In this document: positions 18,357-26,925 of the stretch, in pieces
How positions within the stretch are numbered: the first letter of the stretch is position 1
Layout: every line of letters begins with the position of its first letter
Source of the DNA: Waddlia chondrophila WSU 86-1044
GTDB lineage: Bacteria; Chlamydiota; Chlamydiia; Chlamydiales; Waddliaceae
Reading direction: 5' to 3'
Assembly: GCF_000092785.1 (NCBI RefSeq)
Contig: NC_014225.1
Location: 695,340 to 759,339, forward strand
Length of the DNA stretch: 64,000 nt
Notes under the pieces: generated by a model
What the model saw: only the letters and a program-made list of their open reading frames with translations
Database searches by the model: none
Told to the model about the DNA's origin: nothing
Program-made: the position numbers and the translations under genes

Positions 18357-19811
18357 ATGAAAAGAGATCGCCCAGCCACTACAAATGATGCTGGAGCTTT
18401 TGTGCCTAGCGATGAGTATTCTCTCACTGTCGGACCTGATGGGCCTATTTTACTGCAAGACCACTACCTTATCGAGCAGATGGCTAATTTTAATCGGGAG
18501 AAAATTCCCGAGCGTCAGCCGCATGCCAAAGGATCTGGAGCTTTTGGCTATTTTGAGGTGACTCAAGATGTCAGTGCTTACACCAAAGCTTCTGTGTTTC
18601 AGCCAGGGCAGAAAACCGATACGTTGATTCGATTCTCAACTGTTGCAGGGGAGCAAGGCTCTCCGGACACTTGGCGCGATCCACGCGGTTTTGCTTTGAA
18701 GTTCTACACAGAAGAGGGAATTTACGATATTGTTGGAAACAATACTCCCATATTTTTCATTCGAGATCCTATGAAATTTCAACATTTCATTCGATCTCAA
18801 AAACGGCGTGCGGACAGCGGTTTGCGCGATCACGATATGCAATGGGATTTTTGGACGCTTTCTCCAGAGTCTGCACATCAAGTGACATGGTTGATGGGAG
18901 ATCGAGGAATTCCGAAGACATACAGGCATATGAATGGTTATTCAAGCCATGCCTACATGTGGGCAAATGCAAAAGGGAAGCGTTTCTTTATAAAATACCA
19001 TTTTAAAACAGATCAGGGCATCGATTTCTTAACTCAAGAAGAGGCAGACCGTTTAGCCGGTGTTGACGGCGATTTTCACCGCCGCGATTTATTTGAGGCG
19101 ATCAAAGGGGGAGATTATCCTACTTGGACTTTGAAAGTGCAGATCATGCCTTTTGAAGAGGCTGCAACCTATCGGATTAATCCATTTGATTTGACTAAAG
19201 TTTGGCCTCATGGCGATTATCCTTTGCACGAAGTTGGCAGACTAACGCTTAATCGCAATCCTGTAGATTTTCACACAGAAATTGAGCAGGCAGCCTTTGA
19301 GCCAAGTAATTTGGTGCCGGGAGTTGGACCTAGCCCTGATAAAATGCTTCTTGCACGTCTTTTTTCCTATGCGGATGCCCACCGTGCCCGTTTAGGGGTC
19401 AATTATAAGCAGATACCTGTTAATCAGCCAAAAGTTCCAGTCCATAGCTATAGCAAGGATGGAGCGATGCGTATTCAAAATGTATCCGATCCTGTGTATG
19501 CTCCAAATTCCAAAGGAGGTCCTAAAGCCGACGGTCAACACTATCCTCAAGTAGAAGTGTGGAATGCAAGCGGAGAATTTGTGCATGCTGCATACACTAA
19601 ACGGAGAGACGATGACGATTGGAGCCAGGCAGGTGATCTTGTGCGTCATGTGATGGATGATGCGCAGCGTGATCGACTTGTTTCAAATGTTGCCGGGCAC
19701 ATTAAGCAGGGAGTATCAGAGCCGGTTTTGCAAAGAGTTTTTGAATATTGGTGCAATATAGACAAAGAGATCGGAGAGCGAATCAAAAAAGCAGCAGGCT
19801 GTTCCAGCTAA
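18357..19811 (+). CDS. katA: monofunctional heme catalase (small-subunit clade)
   Basis: Dismutates hydrogen peroxide. The 484 residues include the distal His56 in [23 protein letters not shown] (Asn128/129 region), and the proximal heme ligand Tyr338 in [14 protein letters not shown]. Length and absence of a C-terminal flavodoxin-like domain place it among small-subunit catalases. ATG 18357 has AAGGAAG at 18343-18349; the in-frame GTG just before it is less likely. It is monocistronic and bracketed by related inverted repeats. Catalases have been reported in several environmental chlamydiae but not in Chlamydiaceae. Confidence 0.97.
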   Translation: MKRDRPATTNDAGAFVPSDEYSLTVGPDGPILLQDHYLIEQMANFNREKIPERQPHAKGSGAFGYFEVTQDVSAYTKASVFQPGQKTDTLIRFSTVAGEQGSPDTWRDPRGFALKFYTEEGIYDIVGNNTPIFFIRDPMKFQHFIRSQKRRADSGLRDHDMQWDFWTLSPESAHQVTWLMGDRGIPKTYRHMNGYSSHAYMWANAKGKRFFIKYHFKTDQGIDFLTQEEADRLAGVDGDFHRRDLFEAIKGGDYPTWTLKVQIMPFEEAATYRINPFDLTKVWPHGDYPLHEVGRLTLNRNPVDFHTEIEQAAFEPSNLVPGVGPSPDKMLLARLFSYADAHRARLGVNYKQIPVNQPKVPVHSYSKDGAMRIQNVSDPVYAPNSKGGPKADGQHYPQVEVWNASGEFVHAAYTKRRDDDDWSQAGDLVRHVMDDAQRDRLVSNVAGHIKQGVSEPVLQRVFEYWCNIDKEIGERIKKAAGCSS

Positions 19812-19816
19812 TTATT

Positions 19817-19864
19817 TATACCGAATCGACTTCAAGAACCGGTTTTTGACGTCGATTGGGTATA
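19817..19864. repeat. inverted repeat downstream of katA, terminator-like
   Basis: Fourteen-base arms (TATACCGAATCGAC at 19817-19830, GTCGATTGGGTATA at 19851-19864, one mismatch) enclose a 20-bp loop. The left arm plus following bases repeats the upstream katA element (TATACCGAATC, ACTTCAAGA). It lacks a T-tract. Confidence 0.5.
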
Positions 19865-20179
19865 TAGTCATGGTGTTTCAAACAGCAAGCTTTATCTGAA
19901 AGTTATCATTAATTCGTGATTTCAATAGTTCTATATTTTTTGAAAAAAAATTCTAACGGCATCGAAAAACAGATCTGATGATTCGTAAAAGCGATTATAA
20001 AGCGTTTTTTCCCTCATGATTTCCCATAGCTCAATATTACGCAGAGTCTATTTCTTTTCTGAGATCCTAATTGCTCTACTATATGTTTCAAACGGAACCA
20101 CTTCTTGGAGTTGATTTTTTATATATTTATTTTTTCAAATTAAAATTTAATTGAATTTTAGGAAGAGATATGATCAAAA
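19865..20179. other. AT-rich intergenic region
   Basis: No gene, RNA or convincing promoter was found between the katA repeat and the IS256-type element. Confidence 0.6.
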
Positions 20180-21551
20180 GTTGTGTTTGAGATAAAAAGA
20201 GCGTACCCTATGAAATTTTGAAATCAAAAACAAATTTTACAGGAGATACGCTCATGAAAGATGATGTCATTTTTTTGGATAAATTTCACGCAACAAGTGA
20301 AATGAAGAGTTTTCTGGAACAAACTTTGAGGGAGGGAGCTCGCTTTTTGCTTCAACAGGCTGTTGAAAACGAAGTCAATGAATACCTTGAATCGATGAGT
20401 AGCAGGACGAACTCAGAAGGAAGAAAACAATTTGTCCGCAACGGCTACCTCCCTGAAAGAGAAGTACAAACAGGAATCGGACCGATATCAGTGAAGCAAC
20501 CTAGAATTCGAAACAGAGAAGAGAGCTCTGAAGGGTACTCAAGCGCAATTCTTCCGAAATATCTAAGGAGGGTGCCATCTCTTGATGCGGTGATTCCAGC
20601 TCTTTACCTCAGGGGGATTTCTACAAGCAATTTCCAGGATGCACTTGAAGCGATCATGGGCAAGGATGCGAAAGGATTATCCGCAGCTAACATCACTCGT
20701 TTAAAACAATCTTGGGAGCAGGAATACAAAGACTGGAACAAGCGCTCTCTTGAAGGAAAGCGCTACGCTTACATCTGGGTAGATGGGATCTATTTCAATG
20801 TTCGTCTTGGAGATGACCGAATTTGCTTTCTCGTGATTCTTGGCGCTCTTCCTAATGGTAAAAAGGAACTTGTGGCGATCCACAATGGTTATAGAGAGAG
20901 CAAAATTTCCTGGACAGAGGTATTGGAGAGTTTGAAGCGGCGCGGGCTGTGTACAGCTCCTGAGCTTGCGATAGGAAATGGTGCGCTTGGATTTTGGTCG
21001 GCAATAGAGGAAGTTTTTCCGAAGACAAAGCAGCAGCGGTGTTGGGTGCATAAAACGGCCAATGTGCTCGATAAAATGCCCAAAAGTATTCAAGTGAATG
21101 CGAAAAAGGCCATTCATGAAATTTATATGGCCCCTACCAAAGAAGATGGACTGGCGGCGTTTGAGGTGTTTTTAAAAACATACCGAGACAAATACCCCAA
21201 AGCCTGTGCTTGTCTTGAGAAGGATAAGGCGCAACTGTTTACCTTCTACAATTTTCCGGCGATCCATTGGCAGCACGTCAGGACAACTAACCCGATTGAA
21301 TCGACTTTTGCAACAATAAGACACCGGACAAGGCAAACCAAAGGCTGCGGTTCAGTGGCTGCCACTTTGACAATGGTATTCAAGCTGGCTACTACAGCCG
21401 AGAAAAAATGGAGAAAACTCAAGGGTTGTGAAATGATTGAAAAAGTAATCAACGGAGTGGTCTTTAAAGATGGAGAAGAGGTTCTGGAAAAAGAAAAAGT
21501 AGCTTAAAAGAATTTTTAAATTAGGGTGCGTTTAAGAATTCCAAACACAAC
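20180..21551 (+). mobile_element. IS256-family insertion sequence
   Basis: The ends share GTTGTGTTTG (20180-20189 and, inverted, 21542-21551), followed by partly matching bases ending in CGYACCCTA, so imperfect terminal repeats of about 30 bp. The element is 1372 bp. The 8-bp flanks do not match, so no target duplication is evident. Confidence 0.8.
20254..21507 (+). CDS. IS256-family (Mutator-type) transposase, second catalytic Asp replaced
   Basis: The 417 residues show the family order: KYLRRVPSLDAVIPALYLRG, WVDGIYF (first Asp), AIGNGALGFW, WVHKTANVLDKMPKS, and NPIESTFATIRHRT (Glu). In active relatives the second acidic site reads GDGALGF; here it is GNGALGF (Asn242, codon AAT at 20977-20979), which should abolish cut-and-paste chemistry. 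AGGAGA precedes ATG 20254; an upstream in-frame start at 20218 lacks a site. The frame is otherwise intact. Confidence 0.92.
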   Translation: MKDDVIFLDKFHATSEMKSFLEQTLREGARFLLQQAVENEVNEYLESMSSRTNSEGRKQFVRNGYLPEREVQTGIGPISVKQPRIRNREESSEGYSSAILPKYLRRVPSLDAVIPALYLRGISTSNFQDALEAIMGKDAKGLSAANITRLKQSWEQEYKDWNKRSLEGKRYAYIWVDGIYFNVRLGDDRICFLVILGALPNGKKELVAIHNGYRESKISWTEVLESLKRRGLCTAPELAIGNGALGFWSAIEEVFPKTKQQRCWVHKTANVLDKMPKSIQVNAKKAIHEIYMAPTKEDGLAAFEVFLKTYRDKYPKACACLEKDKAQLFTFYNFPAIHWQHVRTTNPIESTFATIRHRTRQTKGCGSVAATLTMVFKLATTAEKKWRKLKGCEMIEKVINGVVFKDGEEVLEKEKVA

Positions 21552-21634
21552 ATTTGAAAATATCTCATTTTAGACTATCTGAGAAAGATACTTTTTTGTA
21601 GTATTCTACTCATTTGAAGTTTTCAGGAGTTCGT

Positions 21635-22312
21635 ATGAGATTATTTTCCTTTTTGTTAGCATTAAATTTAGTATTTTCCGAAGCTTACTCGAATCATGTT
21701 TCTGTTCCTAATCAAGAAATTATTTCCAAACAATTTGCTGCTAGATTTTGGAATCCTTTACCGGATTCGATTGTTGAAAGGATAACGGGAAACTCATGGA
21801 ACACTGATTGCCCTATACCTCTTGAAGATTTGGCTTATATTCAAGTAACGCATTGGAATAATGAGGGTGAAGTTTGTATAGGAGAGCTTATCTATCACAA
21901 AAATTTAGCTTTAGAAATTATAGAAATATTTCAGGAGCTTTTTGAGGCTAATTTTCCAATAAATAAGATGATTTTAATCGATAATTATAGATCGAATGAT
22001 GAACTATCTATGGAAGATAATAATTCATCTGCTTTTTGTTCGCGTTCAATAACAGGTAAACCTGGTGTTTTTTCAAAACACAGTTATGGTGGGGCTATTG
22101 ATATTAATCCTTTATTAAATCCTTATGTTAAAGGAAATGTTATTTTGCCTAAAGGAAGTGAAATTTATCTGGATAGAAGTTTGGAAGCACCTGGATTAAT
22201 TCATGAAGGAGATGTTTGTTATCGAGCTTTTATTAAAAGGGGATACACCTGGGGAGGTCATTGGATTTCTCTTAAGGATTATCAGCATTTTGAAAAAGAT
22301 CCATTACAATAA
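21635..22312 (+). CDS. exported M15-type (VanY-like) D-Ala-D-Ala carboxypeptidase
   Basis: A 225-residue protein with a signal peptide (MRLFSFLLALNLVFSEAYS). Zinc-site motifs of peptidase family M15 are visible: SKHSYGGAIDINP (His and Asp ligands) and DYQHFEK (His ligand), with WGGHW before it. The family trims peptidoglycan peptides in the periplasm. CAGGAG at 21623-21628 fixes ATG 21635 over an earlier TTG. The gene is AT-rich and lies between IS elements, so it may have been acquired. Confidence 0.8.
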   Translation: MRLFSFLLALNLVFSEAYSNHVSVPNQEIISKQFAARFWNPLPDSIVERITGNSWNTDCPIPLEDLAYIQVTHWNNEGEVCIGELIYHKNLALEIIEIFQELFEANFPINKMILIDNYRSNDELSMEDNNSSAFCSRSITGKPGVFSKHSYGGAIDINPLLNPYVKGNVILPKGSEIYLDRSLEAPGLIHEGDVCYRAFIKRGYTWGGHWISLKDYQHFEKDPLQ

Positions 22313-22356
22313 GGTAAATTTTACTTAAAATTATAACCTGTGATTGTGACCTAATC

Positions 22357-22475
22357 TCGTTTATCACGTGATTTAGTGATTCAGATGTGCATTTACGTCC
22401 CGAAGAGTAAGCTCTATGAGCTTACCAAGGGAGATAAATTTCTTAGATGGATTGCTAAAATCACTTGATAAACGA
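22357..22475. repeat. long imperfect hairpin A
   Basis: Outer arms of about 20 bases (22357-22376 and 22455-22475) are complementary except for one mismatch and one extra base. The tip is an 8-bp stem GTAAGCTC/GAGCTTAC with loop TAT (22407-22425), preceded by CGAAGA. Total 119 bp. It shares tip and layout with hairpins B and C. Confidence 0.6.
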
Positions 22476-22593
22476 TCAACTCAATGGAAATGATAGATTA
22501 ATCATATACGCGAGAATAAAGAAAATAATTTTCAGGCAAAATCCGACTTCTGTTCTTGCTCGAATATTCCTTGGACGCAGATTGCTACCGAAA

Positions 22594-22713
22594 CTTGCCT
22601 TAGAGGTCATTAGTTTGGTTCAGATGCGTAGAAGGGATTTGAAGAGTAAGGGTAATCCCTTACCGAAAATCAATTCTTAGCAGATGAATCGAAATAATGA
22701 CCTCTAAGGCAAG
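22594..22713. repeat. long imperfect hairpin B
   Basis: Perfect 19-base outer arms (22594-22612 and 22695-22713), a bulged middle, and a tip GTAAGGG-TAAT-CCCTTAC (22646-22663). Total 120 bp. It directly precedes the IS982-type transposase start. The 20 bases before it recur, inverted, beside hairpin C. Confidence 0.7.
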
Positions 22714-22752
22714 GAAGCGTAATATTTTCCATTTCGTTAAAGGAGAATATTC

Positions 22753-22864
22753 ATGGAAATGTATGCAACCACCGTTTACGTAATTGCCGATGAAGTGCTT
22801 CGAATTCTAAATTTAAAAGATGACAGTCAATCAAGAATGTCCAATGCAGAAATCATCACCTGTA
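22753..22864 (+). pseudogene. IS982-family transposase, N-terminal part (split by IS3 element)
   Basis: AGGAGA plus ATG 22753 begin a 37-codon stretch (MEMYATTVYVIADEVL, then SRMSNAEIIT) that matches the start of IS982 transposases. It is cut by the IS3-type element. Joining 22864 to 24138, with one GTA target copy removed, restores an open frame of 282 residues. Confidence 0.75.
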
Positions 22865-23029
22865 GTGCTACCCGTTAATCAAGCAAAAACTAAGAGAGTT
22901 TTCGCCCCCCTGATACAGGAATTTTCGAAGCTCTCAGATTGCAGTAAATGCTGCCTTTCAGCTCGCTAACGCTCGGCATTGACCGCAATCTGATTTCTCC
23001 TTCAATGCTTCCTATCAGGGGCGCTCGCA

Positions 23030-23800
23030 TTAAGCAGCCTCACATTTATAATAATGTTTTTCCATTTCATTTGGAGATCGGTATTTCAAAGTAGAGTGCA
23101 GGTAATCGGAATTGTATTTCAGAACCCAACTTTGCAATTCTTTTGAGAGTTCTTCTGAAGACCTCCATTCTTTTAGCCATAAAAGCTCCTCTTTCATGGT
23201 GCGCATGAATCGCTCGGTCTCTGCATTTCCCTTTGGATTGTTGTAGCTTGTGTAAATTTGCTCTACATCTACTTTTGAGCAGTAACGCATATAAGCCTCT
23301 GAAGTGGGCTGACATCCGTTATCTGAGACAAGTTTTAGTCCTTTGCCACGGGCCCCTTCTGGAAATTGCGTGTTAAGCGCCCGGTCTAATGCTTCTAGCC
23401 AGTCTATTGACTTAGAGCGCCTTCCAGACTTCAACCCCACAATTTTTTTCGTGTACCAGTCAAGTACAACTGTTATGTAAGTCCAGCCATCGCCTTCGAC
23501 AAAAACTTTTGTCATGTCTGTTCCCCATATCTGATTAGGTTTTTCCGCCTTGGGCTTCGGTCGATGATGTCTATCAGCAGTTTTAGGCCTCATTTTTTTG
23601 GCGCAAAGAAGATTTCGCTCTTTCATAATTCGATAAATGCGTTTCAAATTGCACGGTATTCCATCTCTATAACGCAAACTTGCCCATACTCGCCTGTAAC
23701 CCCAAAAGGGGTGCTCCATTTTTATCTGAGCAATTCTTTCGGCGAGGACATCATCGATTTTTCTTCTTATCTCAGGACGTTTTCTCTTCACAGATACCAC
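23030..23800 (-). CDS. IS3-family transposase OrfB (rve integrase core)
   Basis: 256 residues with HPFWGYRRVW, the DDE residues in IWGTDMTKVF (Asp), LVSDNGCQPTS (Asp) and NAETERFMRTMKEE (Glu), and the C-terminal LHSTLKYRSPNE. It would be made as an OrfAB fusion by -1 frameshifting on the A9 run (23810-23818), and the GTG at 23800 could also initiate OrfB alone. The frame is intact, so it is potentially active. Confidence 0.93.
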   Translation of the reverse strand: MVSVKRKRPEIRRKIDDVLAERIAQIKMEHPFWGYRRVWASLRYRDGIPCNLKRIYRIMKERNLLCAKKMRPKTADRHHRPKPKAEKPNQIWGTDMTKVFVEGDGWTYITVVLDWYTKKIVGLKSGRRSKSIDWLEALDRALNTQFPEGARGKGLKLVSDNGCQPTSEAYMRYCSKVDVEQIYTSYNNPKGNAETERFMRTMKEELLWLKEWRSSEELSKELQSWVLKYNSDYLHSTLKYRSPNEMEKHYYKCEAA

Positions 23801-24066
23801 TCCTCGTCGTTTTTTTTTAACTCGAGAGTAAGATCTGCAACCACTTGTTTCAAACGATTGTTTTGCTTCTGAAGACGTGCTTCCTTTTGGTCTGATTTTC
23901 CTTTTTCAAACGCTCGGCTCGCATTGTTTAGAAAACAGTCCTTCCATTGGTAGAACTGAGCCTGACTTATTTCGTATTCAGTGCAAATTTCGGCAAGGGG
24001 ACGACCCTTTAATCCTTCCAATACAATTTTTGTTTTTAATTCAGGAGTCCATTTTCTTCGTTTCAT
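23788..24066 (-). CDS. IS3-family OrfA (HTH, leucine zipper)
   Basis: 92 residues: RRKWTPELKTKIVLEGLKG and an HTH (LAEICTEYEISQAQFYQWK), followed by a coiled coil (ARLQKQNNRLKQVVADLTLE). Binds the IS ends and provides the frameshift window. It overlaps OrfB by 13 bases. Confidence 0.92.
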   Translation of the reverse strand: MKRRKWTPELKTKIVLEGLKGRPLAEICTEYEISQAQFYQWKDCFLNNASRAFEKGKSDQKEARLQKQNNRLKQVVADLTLELKKNDEEWYL

Positions 24067-24137
24067 GAGTAAAACCCTATAGTTTAGATAGTTATTTTAC
24101 TCTCTTAGCACCTTTTATGTCTTAACGGGGAGCAGTA

Positions 24138-24874
24138 TACACCTTTGCCATATGTACGGAAAGTTCTTTTCAGGAAACTTCAGAATGGGAAGATATATGT
24201 TCAAGAAACTTGGATTATTTCCAAATATATTGAGCAATAGCAGGTTAAATCGTAGAATTCACAAAATACCCAGTAATTGCTGGGATGCTATTTTCAGGTT
24301 TTTGTCCTTCCTTGCAATCAAGTCATCCGATACCTGTTACTTTGCAGTCGATAGCTTTCCGGTCACTTACTGTCAAAAAAACCGCATTGATAAAAGAAAG
24401 CGGTTTTTAGATCGGAAATATATTGGCTTTGCAGCCTCAAAGAAACGATATTTCTGCGGCATCCAAGTTCATATGGTTGTTACGAATCAGGGACGTCCGG
24501 TTGAAATGCATTTTAAACCAGGTGCAGAAAGTGATCTCAATGCCCTATGGCAGATGGAGCTGGATATTCCAGAACATTCGATTCTTTATGCTGATGGGGC
24601 ATATAACTGTTTCGACTTGGAAGACATACTCTTTGAACAAAACATCATATTATTAGCAAAACGTGGAAATAAAGCAAAAAATAGGGTGCGCTCAATTAGC
24701 GAAGAACGTTCGATCAGCAGCAAAAGACAAATCGTTGAGACTGCATTTAACTCAATTACGACACTCTTTCCAAGAAATATCAAGGCGAGTACGGAGAGGG
24801 GATTTTTAACAAAAATCATTTGCTTTGTTATAGCCTATAGCACCTCGTTCCTGTGTCCGATGAAGCTCATTTAG
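24138..24874 (+). pseudogene. IS982-family transposase, C-terminal part
   Basis: Continues the split gene from 22864. It includes GKFFSGNFRMGRYMF, NSRLNRRIHKI, YFAVDSFPV (Asp), KPGAESDLNAL, YADGAYNCFD (Asp) and IVETAFNSITTLFPR (Glu), the IS982 DDE pattern. The stop lies inside the left arm of hairpin C. Without its first 37 codons it should be inactive. Confidence 0.8.
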
Positions 24875-24983
24875 AACGGATTGAAACGCACCATCTACAG
24901 CTCTAACCATCTCGGTAAGGGATTACCCTTACTCTTCGATGCTTAAAACTGTATCTGGCACCTTTCAATCCGTTCTAAATGAG
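24866..24983. repeat. long imperfect hairpin C
   Basis: Perfect 21-base arms (24866-24886 and 24963-24983), partly paired middle, tip GTAAGGG-ATTA-CCCTTAC (24915-24932). Read on the minus strand, the tip and its GAAGA leader are the same as in hairpin B, but the arm sequences differ completely. Confidence 0.7.
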
Positions 24984-25084
24984 GTTTCGGTAGCAATCTG
25001 CGTCTTGGCATCCTACTTGTGATATTACTAAAAACTGTTTCTATTTTGTTTCTTTCAGACCGCAGCTTTTTCTCTATTTTCGGT
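24984..25084 (-). pseudogene. remnant of a second IS982-like transposase
   Basis: The minus strand encodes KIEKKLRSERNKIETVFSN and ITSRMPRRRLLPK, resembling the Glu-containing C-terminal block of IS982 transposases. It is truncated by the IS1-type element on one side and by hairpin C on the other. Confidence 0.45.
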
Positions 25085-25917
25085 GGTAGTCCTAAACATG
25101 TAATGCTCAAATCAAAATTCGTTTGACACTGATGGAAATTTAAAGTTTCATATTCAGCCATAACAGCTGGAGAAATGAAATGAACCCATCGTGCCCTAAA
25201 TGCGAGTCAACCGCGGTAAAAAAGAATGGACATATCCACAATGGAAAACAAAATCATCGTTGCCTTGTTTGCGGCCGCCAATTTGTTCTAGACCCCCAAC
25301 AAAAAATTATTACAGATCAAACTAAAAGTGAGGTCTGTCAAGCACTTCTGGAAAGAGTTTCTTTAGAAGGCTTCTGTAGAATTTTCAGTGTGGGTATGCC
25401 CTGGTTATTGAGCTTTATACAACAGATAATTTATGAGTTGCCCGACGATTTAAACGCTACTGTGGTCAAGGATTATAAGGATTTTGAAGTGGCAATTATA
25501 GAGCTTGATGAACAGTGGAGTTATGTCGGAAATAAGAAAAATCAGCAATGGCTTTGGTTGGCGTTCCATTTGGCTAGCAGGCAGGTTTTGGCAATGCATG
25601 TAGGAAAAAGGGATAAGAGAGCTGCCGAAGCATTATTAGCAAAACTTCCTGAGGATTTAAAAAAAAAGCCTTCTTTTACTCTGATAGGTTCTCTGTGTAC
25701 TACGAAGTCCTTCCTTGGAAGCAACACCAGGCAGTCGGAAAAAATTCAGGAAAAACGAGTTACATTGAAAGATTTAACAACACCTTGAGGCAAAGATGTT
25801 CGAGGCTGGTTAGGAAAACCCTGTCATTTTCAAAAAAATTAGCCAACCACATTGGTATGATTCAGTATTTCATTTGTGATTACAACAAAAGGATGGCATT
25901 ACATGTTTAGGACTACC
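25085..25917 (+). mobile_element. IS1-family insertion sequence
   Basis: Perfect 22-bp terminal inverted repeats beginning GGTAGTCCTAAACATG (25085-25106 and 25896-25917). Length 833 bp, typical of IS1 relatives. No target duplication is evident. Confidence 0.88.
25180..25910 (+). pseudogene. IS1-family transposase, frameshifted at an A9 run
   Basis: The N-terminus has an InsA zinc finger (CPKCESTAVKKNG, CLVCGRQFV), followed by the first catalytic Asp in IELDEQWSYVG. After the A9 run at 25659-25667 the frame must shift -1 to continue FYSDRFSVYYEVLP (second Asp), KTSYIERFNNTLRQR (Glu) and YNKRMALHV, ending at 25910. The first frame alone ends at 25788. Either a homopolymer mutation killed the gene or the TTAAAAAAAAA run is a programmed -1 site, as in the neighbouring IS3 element. 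Confidence 0.8.
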
Positions 25918-26100
25918 CCTTTTTTGCCATCGAATTTCTCGATTCCAGGCTCGTTGGTCTTCATGGTGAGGTCCTCTTTGTTCTATTGCTGAGGATTGCT
26001 GTGCAGAATCTGGGTTTTGGCAATTTTTCAGCAGGTTCAACAAAATTTATTTAAAATCGTAAACTCTGCTGAGAGAATAGTTTGAGAAGGAAATGAAAAT
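25918..26100. other. intergenic remnant left of the integrated element
   Basis: No intact gene. On the minus strand a short ATG frame (MKTNEPGIEKFDGKK) runs into the IS1 end and may be a broken gene. A TGAGGATTGCTGTGCA motif at 25990-26005 recurs near the integrase. Confidence 0.4.
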
Positions 26101-26153
26101 CGGAAGAGGAGGGATTCGAACCCCCGGACCCTTGCAGGTCTTCTGTTTTCAAG
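26101..26153. repeat. distal attachment site (partial tRNA-Ser copy)
   Basis: Identical over 53 bases to 38651-38703, covering the T arm, variable arm and anticodon-loop side of tRNA-Ser on the minus strand. It diverges at the anticodon loop, so it is not a functional tRNA. Confidence 0.9.
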
Positions 26154-26252
26154 TCCGAGGACTTCTACAATTTCTCAACAACTACCATGTGCCTACAACA
26201 GAGTTTTAGAGAAGGGCTTTGTTGTATATTGACGCTGATATTCGTCTGCACT

Positions 26253-26280
26253 TGAGGATGAGTGTGCCAAATTTGTGCAT
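26253..26280. repeat. att-flanking repeat (TGAGGAT type), left copy
   Basis: TGAGGATGAGTGTGCC continuing to AATTTGTGCAT resembles 38527-38554 near the integrase start, and in part 25990-26012. These may be integrase or Xis arm sites. Confidence 0.4.
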
Positions 26281-26925
26281 AAAGCACAAGCTGTGTTTGC
26301 TAGACGTTAGCAGTAGGTTCGGTGACTTGATCTGAGTTTTGATTCATTAAAACGGAAATTTTTTCACACAAATTGTGTATGAGGGTATCAATAGGTGGAT
26401 TTTTTCGTTTGGTTTGTGGTGATTCCCAAAAATATGGTTTGTCTAGTTCTTTTATACAAATTTTTTCTACCACTTCTCCCGCAATCCGAGAAAGGTGGAT
26501 GACTAGAAGCAAAATATTTAGCGTAGCTTGAGACCTTTCCGGATTAAAAGGTTTTAGGTGGGATAATAAACCGTCTCTGTTCACCCACTGCCGGACAATT
26601 AATTCCTGCATTGAATGATGCGAAATTTTTGAAAGAATTCCATAAAGTTGACCAATTTCGTGGGTAGAATAATGATTTTTAGCAAATCCGACGGAGTTTG
26701 AGGCTTGGTGTTTACCATTATAAAGACGTTCCAGAATTTTATCGTCTTCACTCGAATGAATTACACAACATATGTCTTCAAGTATCATTCTGAGATTGTT
26801 ATGCACAGTACGATCTTGCCCTCTTTCTGCTGAGTCTAAGCAGCAGCAGCAATCAGACAAAGAATTTCGTATGATAAGGATTAAATAAAGATCTTTTTCA
26901 TTATTGATAGCTTTATCTGTCTGTA

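Larger units (their letters stand above)
22865..24134 (-). mobile_element. IS3-family insertion sequence
   Basis: The terminal repeats run TGCTACCCGTTAA (from 22866) and, inverted, TGCTCCCCGTTAA (ending 24134), with CTAAGAGAGT shared further in. A GTA duplication flanks it (22862-22864 and 24135-24137). It carries overlapping orfA and orfB on the minus strand. Confidence 0.85.

Noticed and set aside
22465-22680. 71-residue plus-strand frame
   Set aside because: It runs through hairpin B and shares only the RRLLPK-encoding flank with the IS982 remnant; no start site and no family.
22357-24983. Canonical integron attC sites
   Set aside because: The outer arms lack the conserved GTTRRRY/RYYYAAC core sites and no integron integrase is present; the likeness is only architectural.
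22357-24983. Retron or group II intron
   Set aside because: No reverse transcriptase is encoded in the window.
24943-25161. 72-residue minus-strand frame
   Set aside because: It is a chimera of the IS1 end and the IS982 remnant; only the remnant part is meaningful.
26101-26153. Second tRNA-Ser gene
   Set aside because: Only the 3' 53 bases match; the 5' half and the anticodon stem are missing, so it is an att site.
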